Shown here piece by piece: positions 53,725 to 62,420 of a stretch of 64,000 nucleotides of DNA. This DNA is from an uncultured Muribaculaceae bacterium (GTDB lineage: Bacteria; Bacteroidota; Bacteroidia; Bacteroidales; Muribaculaceae). Below the pieces are notes generated by a model. It had not been told where the DNA came from. It did not search any database and saw nothing but the letters and a program-made list of their open reading frames with translations. Position numbers and translations under genes: made by a program. The stretch spans positions 1 through 64,000 of the forward strand of contig CANQZG010000004.1 in assembly GCA_947628305.1 (NCBI GenBank), in the 5' to 3' direction. The first letter of the stretch is position 1; every line of letters starts with the position of its first letter.

Positions 53725-53994
53725 GGTGTTGCATAACGTAGTCCGAATAGGATTGCGAAGCAATCATTTTGAATAGCCGTGTGTCTCGCCTGACGGCTCG
53801 GCCCACGGTGGGGAGACAAAATATTGGTTTGAATCTGGAAGATTCATTATCATAAATGATTCTTTCAGAAACATTTATCCATTATACTTCTTTCCGAGGG
53901 TTTCGCTTTGCTCAACCCTCGGCTATTCAAAAGGATTGTTTCACAATCCTTTAACGATACGTTTCCGACCGATTTTCGAAAGTCTTGCAACAGC
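53725..53994. repeat. Multi-hairpin intergenic repeat, family 2 (copy 4, same orientation as copy 1)
   Basis: ggtgttgcataacgtagtccgaataggattgcgaagcaatc...tcttgcaacagc; same hairpin series as 276-546. Confidence 0.8.
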
Positions 53995-54012
53995 GTCCCT
54001 GTTCCATTGGTA

Positions 54013-54936
54013 TCACCTATCACAATGGCGGGCATTTCGTTGCAACCCGGCGAGTTTGGCCCGCTTGATTGCCGAACGCCTGAACAACCGGCAATATTCC
54101 TCATGATTCATTGCCAACACATGCCCACGGACGAGATGCAACAACTCCGGGCGTGGTCTGAACTCCGGGATTCCCGACATCGGCGGACAGGCGTTGTGGG
54201 GACACACCTCCTGACACACGTCGCACCCATACAGCCTGTCGCCCAACGCCACTTCTTCATTAAACTCGCCACGGTGCTCGATTGTCAGACAAGAGACACA
54301 CCGCCTTGCATCCACTGTTCCATCGGCTCGTAATGCACCTCCGAGACACCTCCTGACACACGCCCCGCAACCGTCGCATTCATCACGGCATGGTTCGTCA
54401 GGCTCTATCTCAAGCGTAGTGATGATTTCCCCGAGAAAAAAATAACTCCCGGCACGGGGTATAATCAGATGCCCGTTCCGCCCGATGAACCCCACCCCGG
54501 CACGCATCGCCCAGTAACGTTCACGCAAGGGCGCGGTATCGACGCATACACGCATCTCGCCGCCAAACGCCTCCTTTATGCAAGAAACAGCATCCGAAAG
54601 ATGTTCCCTGACGACCTCATGATAATCGTCTCCGAGGGCATATCGCGCTAACTTGAGCGCATTGTCGCCGAATCTGACCGGGTAATAGTAATTGAACGCA
54701 CACGAAATCACCGTCCGCGCCCCTTCAAGCAACCGTGACGGGTCGTCGCGCACGTCACCGTAACGTTCCATGTAATCCATCTCCCCGTGGAGACCATTGT
54801 CAATCCATCTGCGATAACCCTCGACCGCACTGCCGTCAACAGGACCGACCCTTGCAAATCCGGCACGGTAGACCCCGGCATCGACCAATATCCGTCGTAT
54901 CGCCTCTTTATTGCTCCCCGATAATACGGAACTCAT
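54013..54936 (-). CDS. queG: Epoxyqueuosine reductase
   Basis: GFIGRNGHLIIPRAGSYFFLGEIITTLEIEPDEPCRDECDGCGACVRRCLGGAL, CLTIEHRG, YGCDVCQEVCPHN. Confidence 0.93.
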   Translation of the reverse strand: MSSVLSGSNKEAIRRILVDAGVYRAGFARVGPVDGSAVEGYRRWIDNGLHGEMDYMERYGDVRDDPSRLLEGARTVISCAFNYYYPVRFGDNALKLARYALGDDYHEVVREHLSDAVSCIKEAFGGEMRVCVDTAPLRERYWAMRAGVGFIGRNGHLIIPRAGSYFFLGEIITTLEIEPDEPCRDECDGCGACVRRCLGGALRADGTVDARRCVSCLTIEHRGEFNEEVALGDRLYGCDVCQEVCPHNACPPMSGIPEFRPRPELLHLVRGHVLAMNHEEYCRLFRRSAIKRAKLAGLQRNARHCDR

Positions 54937-55528
54937 AACCCTGCTCCTTAAGCCACTCTATCGCCCTGGGAAGCGCGTAACGCATGTTTTTCTCGGCCTT
55001 GAGCGAGTCATGGAACACGATAATCGACCCATTACGCGTATAACGTTTCACATTATCCAGCACCTGCTCCCCGGTCAGTTTCTTGGAATAGTCGCGTGTC
55101 ACGAGGTCATACATCACAATATTATAGTGCCCCTTGATTAGATAGGCCTGCTCCCACCGCATTATACCATGGGGAGGACGAAACAAGGACGACCCTATCA
55201 GTTCGTTGGCCTCGGTTATGTTGCGCATGTAACGACGCGACCTGACCTTGAAACCCTGCAGATGGTTCATCGTGTGGTTGCCGACCGAATGTCCGCGGCG
55301 GCGCACCTCCTCAAGCAATTCGGGGTTACGGCGCACATTGTCCCCTACCATGAAAAACGTGGCTTTGACATCATACTTGTCAAGCGTATCGAGCACCCAA
55401 GGAGTGACCTCGGGTATCGGCCCGTCATCAAATGTCAGGTACACAGTCCTGACCCCACGGCTCTTTATACGCCATATCGCCTCCGGAAAAAGGAGACGAT
55501 ACAGCAATGGAGGTTGTTCAATCAACAT
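54908..55528 (-). CDS. Polysaccharide deacetylase family protein
   Basis: VYLTFDDGPIPEVTPWVLDTLDKYDVKATFFMVGDN, GHSVGNHTMNH. Confidence 0.9.
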   Translation of the reverse strand: MLIEQPPLLYRLLFPEAIWRIKSRGVRTVYLTFDDGPIPEVTPWVLDTLDKYDVKATFFMVGDNVRRNPELLEEVRRRGHSVGNHTMNHLQGFKVRSRRYMRNITEANELIGSSLFRPPHGIMRWEQAYLIKGHYNIVMYDLVTRDYSKKLTGEQVLDNVKRYTRNGSIIVFHDSLKAEKNMRYALPRAIEWLKEQGYEFRIIGEQ

Positions 55529-55540
55529 CGCGGGACCCGG

Positions 55541-58500
55541 TTATTGAACCTGCATGCGGTTGAAGTCAATTCCACGCGCCGCAAACTCATTGATTTTCTT
55601 CTCAGGGTCACCGCCGGCGTCCTGATAGGCCGTCAAAAGTTCTATCATGTACACCTGGGCGATATATTTGTCGGTACGCGTCAACGTGCCATATTGCCAT
55701 GGCTTCAGGCTCTGATAGTAACGGACATACCCTTCAACGCGGTTCATCTCGTCCTCAAGCATACGCAGGCTCTTGGCCTGAATCTCCTTGTTCCCTGTCG
55801 CGAGACCGACACGGGCATAGATTTCAGCCGCCTTCTGCCGAATCTGCACCGTATAAGGCGACACCGATGCCGGTAGTTTCTCATTCATGAGGTCAACGAT
55901 TTCGATGGCCTTCTTGTACCTGTCTTTCTTGAAAGCCTCTATCCGGGCCTTATCGGTTGTCAGGGAGTCAAGGTCATCGGCCTCAATCGCCTCATTGACA
56001 AGAGCGGTCGCGAGGTCAAGCATCGTCGAGCGTGTGGTCGTCACCATTCGGCGCACTGTCTCGTCAAGATAGAGTTTCTTCCCGCCCTTCAAAGCCTCGG
56101 AGATACCTCCCCAACGGAATTTCTCGGTTATATTCTTGTAAGCCTTGTCGGTATTGACCGCCATGTCATACTCCGAATATCCTTTCCTGACGGGTGTCAC
56201 CTGGTAGGCCATACCCGTGTTCTGCATGTAGGGTGACAAACCGAGATAATACTCCTCGGGGACTGTCATGGCAAAATAGACCGGGCGATTCCACCCGTTG
56301 GCGACGCTTGTGGCGAGCATGTCAAGGGAGATTGTCTTGCTCAATGACATACCGCCGTCCTTGCCTGTCTCACGGTCGGCCAAAAGATTGACTGAGATAT
56401 TCTCATCGGCCGCAGCAGCCTCGTCAGCCGGAATGACGCCGGCTTTCACCGCAGCGTCAACATTGGACGGGATAAACATGTTGGGGTGCTTGAGCATCGG
56501 CAATCCCCAGCCATTGTTGGTCGACTCGGGGGAATACAGCTGCTTGAGCGAAGCGAGAGCATTGACCGGGGTAGAGTCAGCGTCGGCGAAATAGCTGAAC
56601 TGCAGACGGTCGTAGGCATAGTTCTCAGGCTTGGCCTGCATGTCAACGGCCTTGGCCTGGTAGGATGGATGCTTAAGCTGATTCACATACCACGATGTCG
56701 TCAGATAACTTAGATTGACGACACGTACATCGGTGCGTTCACCCTCCACCTCCTGGGCATACCACAATGGGAACGTATCATTGTCTCCATTGGTGAATAT
56801 GACCGCATTGGGGTCAAGCGAGTTAAGATAGTTCATTCCGAAATCGCGGGTTGTGTAACGCCCCGAACGGTCATGGTCGTCCCATGTCTGCGACACCATC
56901 TGTAGCGGCACTATGATGCCGATTGCAGCCGCAATCCAAGCCATTGTTCCAGCCTTATCCTTCACAAACCCGTTGAGGAGGCTCCACAAGCCGGCCACGC
57001 CCATCCCTATCCATATCGCGTAAGCATAGAATGAACCCGCGAACGCATAATCTCGCTCACGTGGCTGCGAGGGAGTCTGATTCAGGTAAAGCACGATGGC
57101 GATACCCGTCATAAAGAAAAGGAAGAACACAACCCAGAACTGCTCGATGCCACGCTTGGATGTGAACGCCTGCCATGCGAGACCGATTATGCCCATAATC
57201 AAGGGCAGCATGAAGAATACATTATGTCCCTTGTTCCCGTTGCCGAGGTCATCAGGCAGAAGCGACTGGTCACCGAGACGGAAATTATCGATTACTGGGA
57301 TACCTGAAATCCAGTTGCCGTGGTTGACCTCTCCGTTACCCTGTATGTCATTCTGTCGGCCGGCGAAATTCCACATGAAATAACGCCAGTACATGTGGTT
57401 GAGCTGATAGGTGAAAAAGAAACGGAGGTTTTCACCGAACGTCGGCTTGATTTTGGGGTCGCGTGAGAGCGGGTTTCCATCCTTGTCAAGATAGGTGGTG
57501 GCGTAGACCGTATTCCCTTTCAGACCTCCAATCCAATCACTGTAGGCCCCGGCATGCGCCCCGCTGTATATACGGGGGAAAAGCATGTTCAGTTCAGGGG
57601 TCATCTCGTAGGATGTCTTGTGACCCGTCATCGTGTAACGGTCAGGTTCATCGGCCGATGTTTTGACCTGTTTGGCATACTGTGCACTGCCCTCGTTCTT
57701 TATAGGCGTGGGTATGCCCGTGGATGCGTCAACGCTGTAAAGGGGTAACGAATACAACGTCTGACCGTAGAACAACGGACGTTCGCCGTACTGTTCGCGG
57801 TTAAGATAGGAACTAAGGTCAAACACATTGTCAGGCGCGTTCTGATTCATCGGTGGATTGGCCGATGAACGTATCAACAGCAGCGCATAACTTGAATAAC
57901 CGATAAATATAACGAGAATGCTCGCCGTGATAAGGTTGAAGATGCGTACCGGGACCTTTGTTGTAATAAACAGGTACACAATCAACGCCACAGTCAACAG
58001 AAACGCGACCCACAAGCTGTCACCGATAAAAAGCATCCCCGAAAGAATGACGCTCAATGCAAAGAGCGTCTTGATGTGCCGGGCCGATTTCTGCACATAC
58101 AGCGCATGGAGCGTGGCGACCAACACCGCGACAAGTATCGCGGCATATATCAGCACACCCATATTGAAACTCATCCCGAGCGTGTTGACACAGAACAGTT
58201 CAAAGTATTGCGAAATCTCGATGAAACCGGGAACAAGGCCATACAGCACCAAACCGATTATAACCACCGAGACACCCAACGCAAGCAGGGAACCCTTTGC
58301 CGTCGTGTTTTTCCATTTGCGGTAATAAACCACAAGCACGACCGCCGGGATGCACAGCAGGTTCAACAAGTGGACGGCGATTGAAATACCGATGACGTAG
58401 GCAATCAGCACAAGATACTTGTCGCTGTGGGGAGCGTCGGCTCGGTTCTCCCATTTAAGAATCAACCAAAAGACGAGCGCGGTACAGAACGAGGAGAACG

Positions 58501-58948
58501 CATATACCTCGCCTTCGACTGCCGAGAACCAGAACGTATCGCTCCAAGTGTAGGCGAGTGCACCGCACAGGCCCGACCCGAAAATGACAATCATCTGTGT
58601 CATAGACACTTCCACGGCATCATCATTGACAATCAGCCGCTTGACAAGATGGGTGATTGTCCAGAACAACAGTAGGATTGTACCGGCCGACAACAAGGCC
58701 GACATCGTATTTACCATCAATGCGACCTTGGTGACATCCCCCCCCGCAAAATTCACAAAGAAACGTGCCGCAAGCATGAAAATAGGGTTGCCCGGCGGAT
58801 GACCCACCTCAAGTTTGAACCCTTGGGATATGAATTCGGGACAGTCCCAGAAACTGGCGGTTGGCTCGAGCGTAAGAATATAGGTTACGGCGGCAACCAG
58901 GAAGCACAACCAGCCTAAAGAGTCATTTATGATGTTGTATTTCTTCAT
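55541..58948 (-). CDS. DUF2723 membrane protein (predicted O-glycosyltransferase-like)
   Basis: EPTASFWDCPEFISQGFKLEVGHPPGNPIFML, many TM helices, NGDNDTFPLWYAQEVEGERTDVRVVNLSYL. Confidence 0.9.
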   Translation of the reverse strand: MKKYNIINDSLGWLCFLVAAVTYILTLEPTASFWDCPEFISQGFKLEVGHPPGNPIFMLAARFFVNFAGGDVTKVALMVNTMSALLSAGTILLLFWTITHLVKRLIVNDDAVEVSMTQMIVIFGSGLCGALAYTWSDTFWFSAVEGEVYAFSSFCTALVFWLILKWENRADAPHSDKYLVLIAYVIGISIAVHLLNLLCIPAVVLVVYYRKWKNTTAKGSLLALGVSVVIIGLVLYGLVPGFIEISQYFELFCVNTLGMSFNMGVLIYAAILVAVLVATLHALYVQKSARHIKTLFALSVILSGMLFIGDSLWVAFLLTVALIVYLFITTKVPVRIFNLITASILVIFIGYSSYALLLIRSSANPPMNQNAPDNVFDLSSYLNREQYGERPLFYGQTLYSLPLYSVDASTGIPTPIKNEGSAQYAKQVKTSADEPDRYTMTGHKTSYEMTPELNMLFPRIYSGAHAGAYSDWIGGLKGNTVYATTYLDKDGNPLSRDPKIKPTFGENLRFFFTYQLNHMYWRYFMWNFAGRQNDIQGNGEVNHGNWISGIPVIDNFRLGDQSLLPDDLGNGNKGHNVFFMLPLIMGIIGLAWQAFTSKRGIEQFWVVFFLFFMTGIAIVLYLNQTPSQPRERDYAFAGSFYAYAIWIGMGVAGLWSLLNGFVKDKAGTMAWIAAAIGIIVPLQMVSQTWDDHDRSGRYTTRDFGMNYLNSLDPNAVIFTNGDNDTFPLWYAQEVEGERTDVRVVNLSYLTTSWYVNQLKHPSYQAKAVDMQAKPENYAYDRLQFSYFADADSTPVNALASLKQLYSPESTNNGWGLPMLKHPNMFIPSNVDAAVKAGVIPADEAAAADENISVNLLADRETGKDGGMSLSKTISLDMLATSVANGWNRPVYFAMTVPEEYYLGLSPYMQNTGMAYQVTPVRKGYSEYDMAVNTDKAYKNITEKFRWGGISEALKGGKKLYLDETVRRMVTTTRSTMLDLATALVNEAIEADDLDSLTTDKARIEAFKKDRYKKAIEIVDLMNEKLPASVSPYTVQIRQKAAEIYARVGLATGNKEIQAKSLRMLEDEMNRVEGYVRYYQSLKPWQYGTLTRTDKYIAQVYMIELLTAYQDAGGDPEKKINEFAARGIDFNRMQVQ

Positions 58949-59068
58949 TGCAATGAAAAACAAGTGAAAAATCGGTATATTCGGCGCAAATTTAGTCAGA
59001 AAATACGAACTAATCCCCTATTTCACATATTTTTCATTTTGAGACCATGAGGTCATCTTGACTTCAAT

Positions 59069-60055
59069 CTATCGGACAGACACCTTCCTGACAACATCAC
59101 CGGCCTTCACGATATATACACCTGCCGGGTATGGCCCGACACGCATGTCACGTCCGCCATATAATCTTGCTCCCGACACACTGTAGACCTCCTTATAAAC
59201 ATCACGGTCGGTCACTATCTCGCCTCCCGAAACCGCGACTGTTACATCATCGGCCTCTGTCATCCCGATGCCGGTTGGAGTTCCCGTTGTCACCATTATC
59301 GATTCGTCACCCTCGTTGAGATTTATCGAAACAATCGCCGTCTCTCCCGCTTTCAGTTTGTCGTCGTCACTATAGGTAAAATAGGATGCCGTGTTCATCC
59401 CATAGTCAAGGGGGACTTTGACTTTGTCGGCGAGTTTTGTGTCAGAGGCATTCTGCGGGCCATAGATGAAGACCGGTATATTGTTTTTCTTTTCGTATGA
59501 CACGACAAACTCTGACGGCAGCGTGACAGAGGCTGTATACACTCCGTCCTGACCTTCAATTTCCGTCACGTCACCTTTTTTGTCGACAAGGAATATATTA
59601 GGTGGAAGTATCTTCTCATCGGGTGCCGATGAAGGAGTTATAACAAAAAGTTGGTAACCCTGCCCGGTATAGTTACGTTCATAGAACGATATGTCATATT
59701 CACCTTTAGTGTCCACTCTTATATAATCAGCCATAGACATACTGATTGCAAGCGGATTAGGCAATGTCATTAACAACGGCACGGCCCAGGATGTCAATGT
59801 ATAGTTAGTCCATGACGAACCCGATGCACTCTGCGCATAAAATATGAACCCATAATCAATTTCCACATTCCTAAGGTAATAACCGTCATCACCCGCTGTC
59901 ATCTGCATCTTGTCGGGGTAATCGTCACCCACCTTGGTTACAGTCCCGTCAGCATTGACAGGGATTATGTATGGAGGATTATTCTCGGCGGCGTCAGCCA
60001 TTATTGCCGTACCAACGATAAGAAACGCCGATAAATAGATAAAATGCTTTTTCAT
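59069..60055 (-). CDS. Secreted protein with type A-like C-terminal sorting domain
   Basis: Signal peptide MKKHFIYLSAFLIVGTAIMADA; C-terminus KEVYSVSGARLYGGRDMRVGPYPAGVYIVKAGDVVRKVSVR. Confidence 0.65.
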   Translation of the reverse strand: MKKHFIYLSAFLIVGTAIMADAAENNPPYIIPVNADGTVTKVGDDYPDKMQMTAGDDGYYLRNVEIDYGFIFYAQSASGSSWTNYTLTSWAVPLLMTLPNPLAISMSMADYIRVDTKGEYDISFYERNYTGQGYQLFVITPSSAPDEKILPPNIFLVDKKGDVTEIEGQDGVYTASVTLPSEFVVSYEKKNNIPVFIYGPQNASDTKLADKVKVPLDYGMNTASYFTYSDDDKLKAGETAIVSINLNEGDESIMVTTGTPTGIGMTEADDVTVAVSGGEIVTDRDVYKEVYSVSGARLYGGRDMRVGPYPAGVYIVKAGDVVRKVSVR

Positions 60056-60238
60056 AATTTTTTATTAAAACGTGGAAACACATCAGTCCACCTGATATAC
60101 AGGTCAGGTTGTCTATAAAAACATCGGCCACGTAACCTTTGATTCATCGCAAGCATATTAAATTAATAAAAAAGATACAAAATTTTATTAAATACATCAT
60201 AAAAAACACGCCTCCCTCGACTTTACTGACTCTATAGG

Positions 60239-60269
60239 TTGCACAATCCATAAGTTATTGTTACATTTG
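60239..60269 (+). promoter_or_regulatory. Promoter upstream of rimP-nusA-infB
   Basis: TTG (60239-60241), 20-nt spacer, TACATTTG (60262-60269). Confidence 0.6.
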
Positions 60270-60284
60270 CATTGAAAAGTCACA

Positions 60285-60315
60285 GAGGAGGCCACGAGCT
60301 TCCTCTTTTTCTTAT
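60285..60315 (+). terminator. Leader terminator/attenuator candidate
   Basis: GAGGAGGC cacga GCTTCCTC TTTTTCTTATTT, ~15-40 nt after the predicted transcription start. Confidence 0.6.
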
Positions 60316-60322
60316 TTAAAAG

Positions 60323-60520
60323 ATGAAGTCATCTTGACTTTTGAATCGTTGACATTTCCAGGCAGTCTTGAGGCTGTTTTCGGGTCGTTTCAAGGGAGCG
60401 ATGCGGGCATCGTGACCGCGGAACGAGGTGAAAACAGGCCAAGAATGACGGAAAGGTCTCGAAACAACTATTAGATGACTTATGGTTTTAACATTCTTCA
60501 ATAAGTCAAGATGACTTCAT
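60323..60520. mobile_element. MITE-like element B
   Basis: 18-bp perfect terminal inverted repeats ATGAAGTCATCTTGACTT (60323-60340) / AAGTCAAGATGACTTCAT (60503-60520). Confidence 0.8.
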
Positions 60521-60550
60521 TGTCTAAAATTTTAATGAGCATACTCTAAA

Positions 60551-61018
60551 ATGATTGATAAGCAATTATTAGACAAATCGATTCAGGAAGCTATCGAAGG
60601 CTCCGATATTTTCATCGTTGAAGTCAATGTGTCTCCACAGAACGACATAACCGTCGAACTCGACAGCCCCAACGGACTCGACATAGACACATGCGCTGAA
60701 ATCACGCGACACATCAACGAATGTCTCGACCGGGATGTGGAGGACTATTCGCTCGAGGTTGGCTCGGCCGGCCTGACCGCACCGTTCAAGGTCAAGGGGC
60801 AATGGCTGAAAAACATCGGTAATGAAATCGAGTTGCTCACCCGTGACGGCAAGAAAATGCACGGACGCCTTGTAGAAGTCGGAGACAATGGATTTACAAT
60901 CGAGGTCGCCGCCAAGGTCAAGTCTCCGGGGAAAAAACGTCCCGAGATTGTCATGCAACCGGTCGAAATCGCCTTTGACAACGTCAAACAGGCAAAATAC
61001 ATGATACAATTCAAGTAA
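60551..61018 (+). CDS. rimP: Ribosome maturation factor RimP
   Basis: ITVELDSPNGLDIDTCAEITRHINECLDRDVEDYSLEVGSAGL; upstream of nusA. Confidence 0.92.
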   Translation: MIDKQLLDKSIQEAIEGSDIFIVEVNVSPQNDITVELDSPNGLDIDTCAEITRHINECLDRDVEDYSLEVGSAGLTAPFKVKGQWLKNIGNEIELLTRDGKKMHGRLVEVGDNGFTIEVAAKVKSPGKKRPEIVMQPVEIAFDNVKQAKYMIQFK

Positions 61019-61045
61019 AAACAAAAATATAACACGATACAACCT

Positions 61046-62371
61046 ATGGCACGAAAAGATGATGCACCCAACATGGTGGAGCGTTTTGCCGAGTTCAAGG
61101 AACTCAAGAACATCGACAAGACAACGATGATAAGCGTTTTGGAAGAATCATTCCGCAATGTACTGGCTAAGATGTTCGGAACCGATGAGAACCTTGACAT
61201 CATCATGAATCCCGACAAGGGGGACGTACAGATTTTCCAGAACCTCGAAGTCGTACCCGATGGAGAGGTGACCGACCCAAACATGCAGATTTCACTCAGC
61301 GATGCCCGCGCCGACCATGACCCCGATGTCGAAATCGGCGAAGAGCACACCAAAGAAATCATATTCGCTGACTTCGGCCGACGCGCAATCCTAAACCTGC
61401 GCCAGACACTCCAATCCAAGATTCTCGACCTTCAGAAAGAAGCCATCTACGCAAAATTCAAGGAACTTGAAGGCGAACTGGTTTCGGGTGAGGTATATCA
61501 GACATGGTCACGGGAGACCCTCCTACTCGATGATGACAAGAACGAGTTGCTCCTTCCTAAGAGCGAGTCAATCCCCGGCGACTTTTTCCGCAAAGGAGAG
61601 ACCATCCGCGCAGTCATCGCCAACGTTGACAACAAGAACAACAACCCCAAAATCACGGTGTCACGTTCCAACGAGAACTTCCTGCGTCGTCTTTTCGAAC
61701 TTGAAGTCCCCGAGATTCACGACGGCCTGATAAACATACGCGCCGTGGCCCGCATCCCGGGCGAACGCGCTAAAATCGCCGTCGAGAGCTATGACGACCG
61801 CATCGACCCCGTAGGAGCATGTGTCGGTGTAAAAGGCTCACGCATCCACGGCATCGTCCGAGAGCTACGCAACGAGAACATCGATGTCATCAACTACACG
61901 TCCAATCCCTCGCTTTTCATCCAGCGTGCGTTAAGTCCCGCCAAGGTATCGAGCATCCGCATCGACCCCGAAGAAAAGAAAGCCGAGGTGTTCCTTCGTC
62001 CCGAGGAGGTGTCACTCGCCATCGGCAAAGGCGGCCTGAACATCAAGCTCGCATCGAAACTCACAGGATATGAAATCGATGTCTACCGCGAAACCGAAGA
62101 AAAATATGACGATGATATCTATCTTGACGAATTCAAGGACGAAATCGATTCATGGGTTATCGACTCGCTCAAGAACATCGGCTGCGTGACAGCCAAGGAT
62201 GTACTGAACGCCCCTCGTCAGATGCTCATCGACAAGGCCGACCTCGAGGAAGACACCGTCGACAATGTACTTGCCGTGCTTCGCGCTGAATTTGAGGATG
62301 AACCAGAGACCTCATCCGAACCGGAGGCCGATGACACCGAAACTGAACCCGAACAGACTTCCAACGACTGA
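61046..62371 (+). CDS. nusA: Transcription termination/antitermination factor NusA
   Basis: S1/KH architecture: RIPGERAKIAVESYDDRIDPVGACVGVKGSRIHGIVRELRNENIDVINY, LAIGKGGLNIKLASKLTGYEIDV. Confidence 0.95.
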   Translation: MARKDDAPNMVERFAEFKELKNIDKTTMISVLEESFRNVLAKMFGTDENLDIIMNPDKGDVQIFQNLEVVPDGEVTDPNMQISLSDARADHDPDVEIGEEHTKEIIFADFGRRAILNLRQTLQSKILDLQKEAIYAKFKELEGELVSGEVYQTWSRETLLLDDDKNELLLPKSESIPGDFFRKGETIRAVIANVDNKNNNPKITVSRSNENFLRRLFELEVPEIHDGLINIRAVARIPGERAKIAVESYDDRIDPVGACVGVKGSRIHGIVRELRNENIDVINYTSNPSLFIQRALSPAKVSSIRIDPEEKKAEVFLRPEEVSLAIGKGGLNIKLASKLTGYEIDVYRETEEKYDDDIYLDEFKDEIDSWVIDSLKNIGCVTAKDVLNAPRQMLIDKADLEEDTVDNVLAVLRAEFEDEPETSSEPEADDTETEPEQTSND

Positions 62372-62420
62372 TATAACCACGATTTCTCATTCCCTCTCCC
62401 CTCTTTAAAACCACTTTTTT

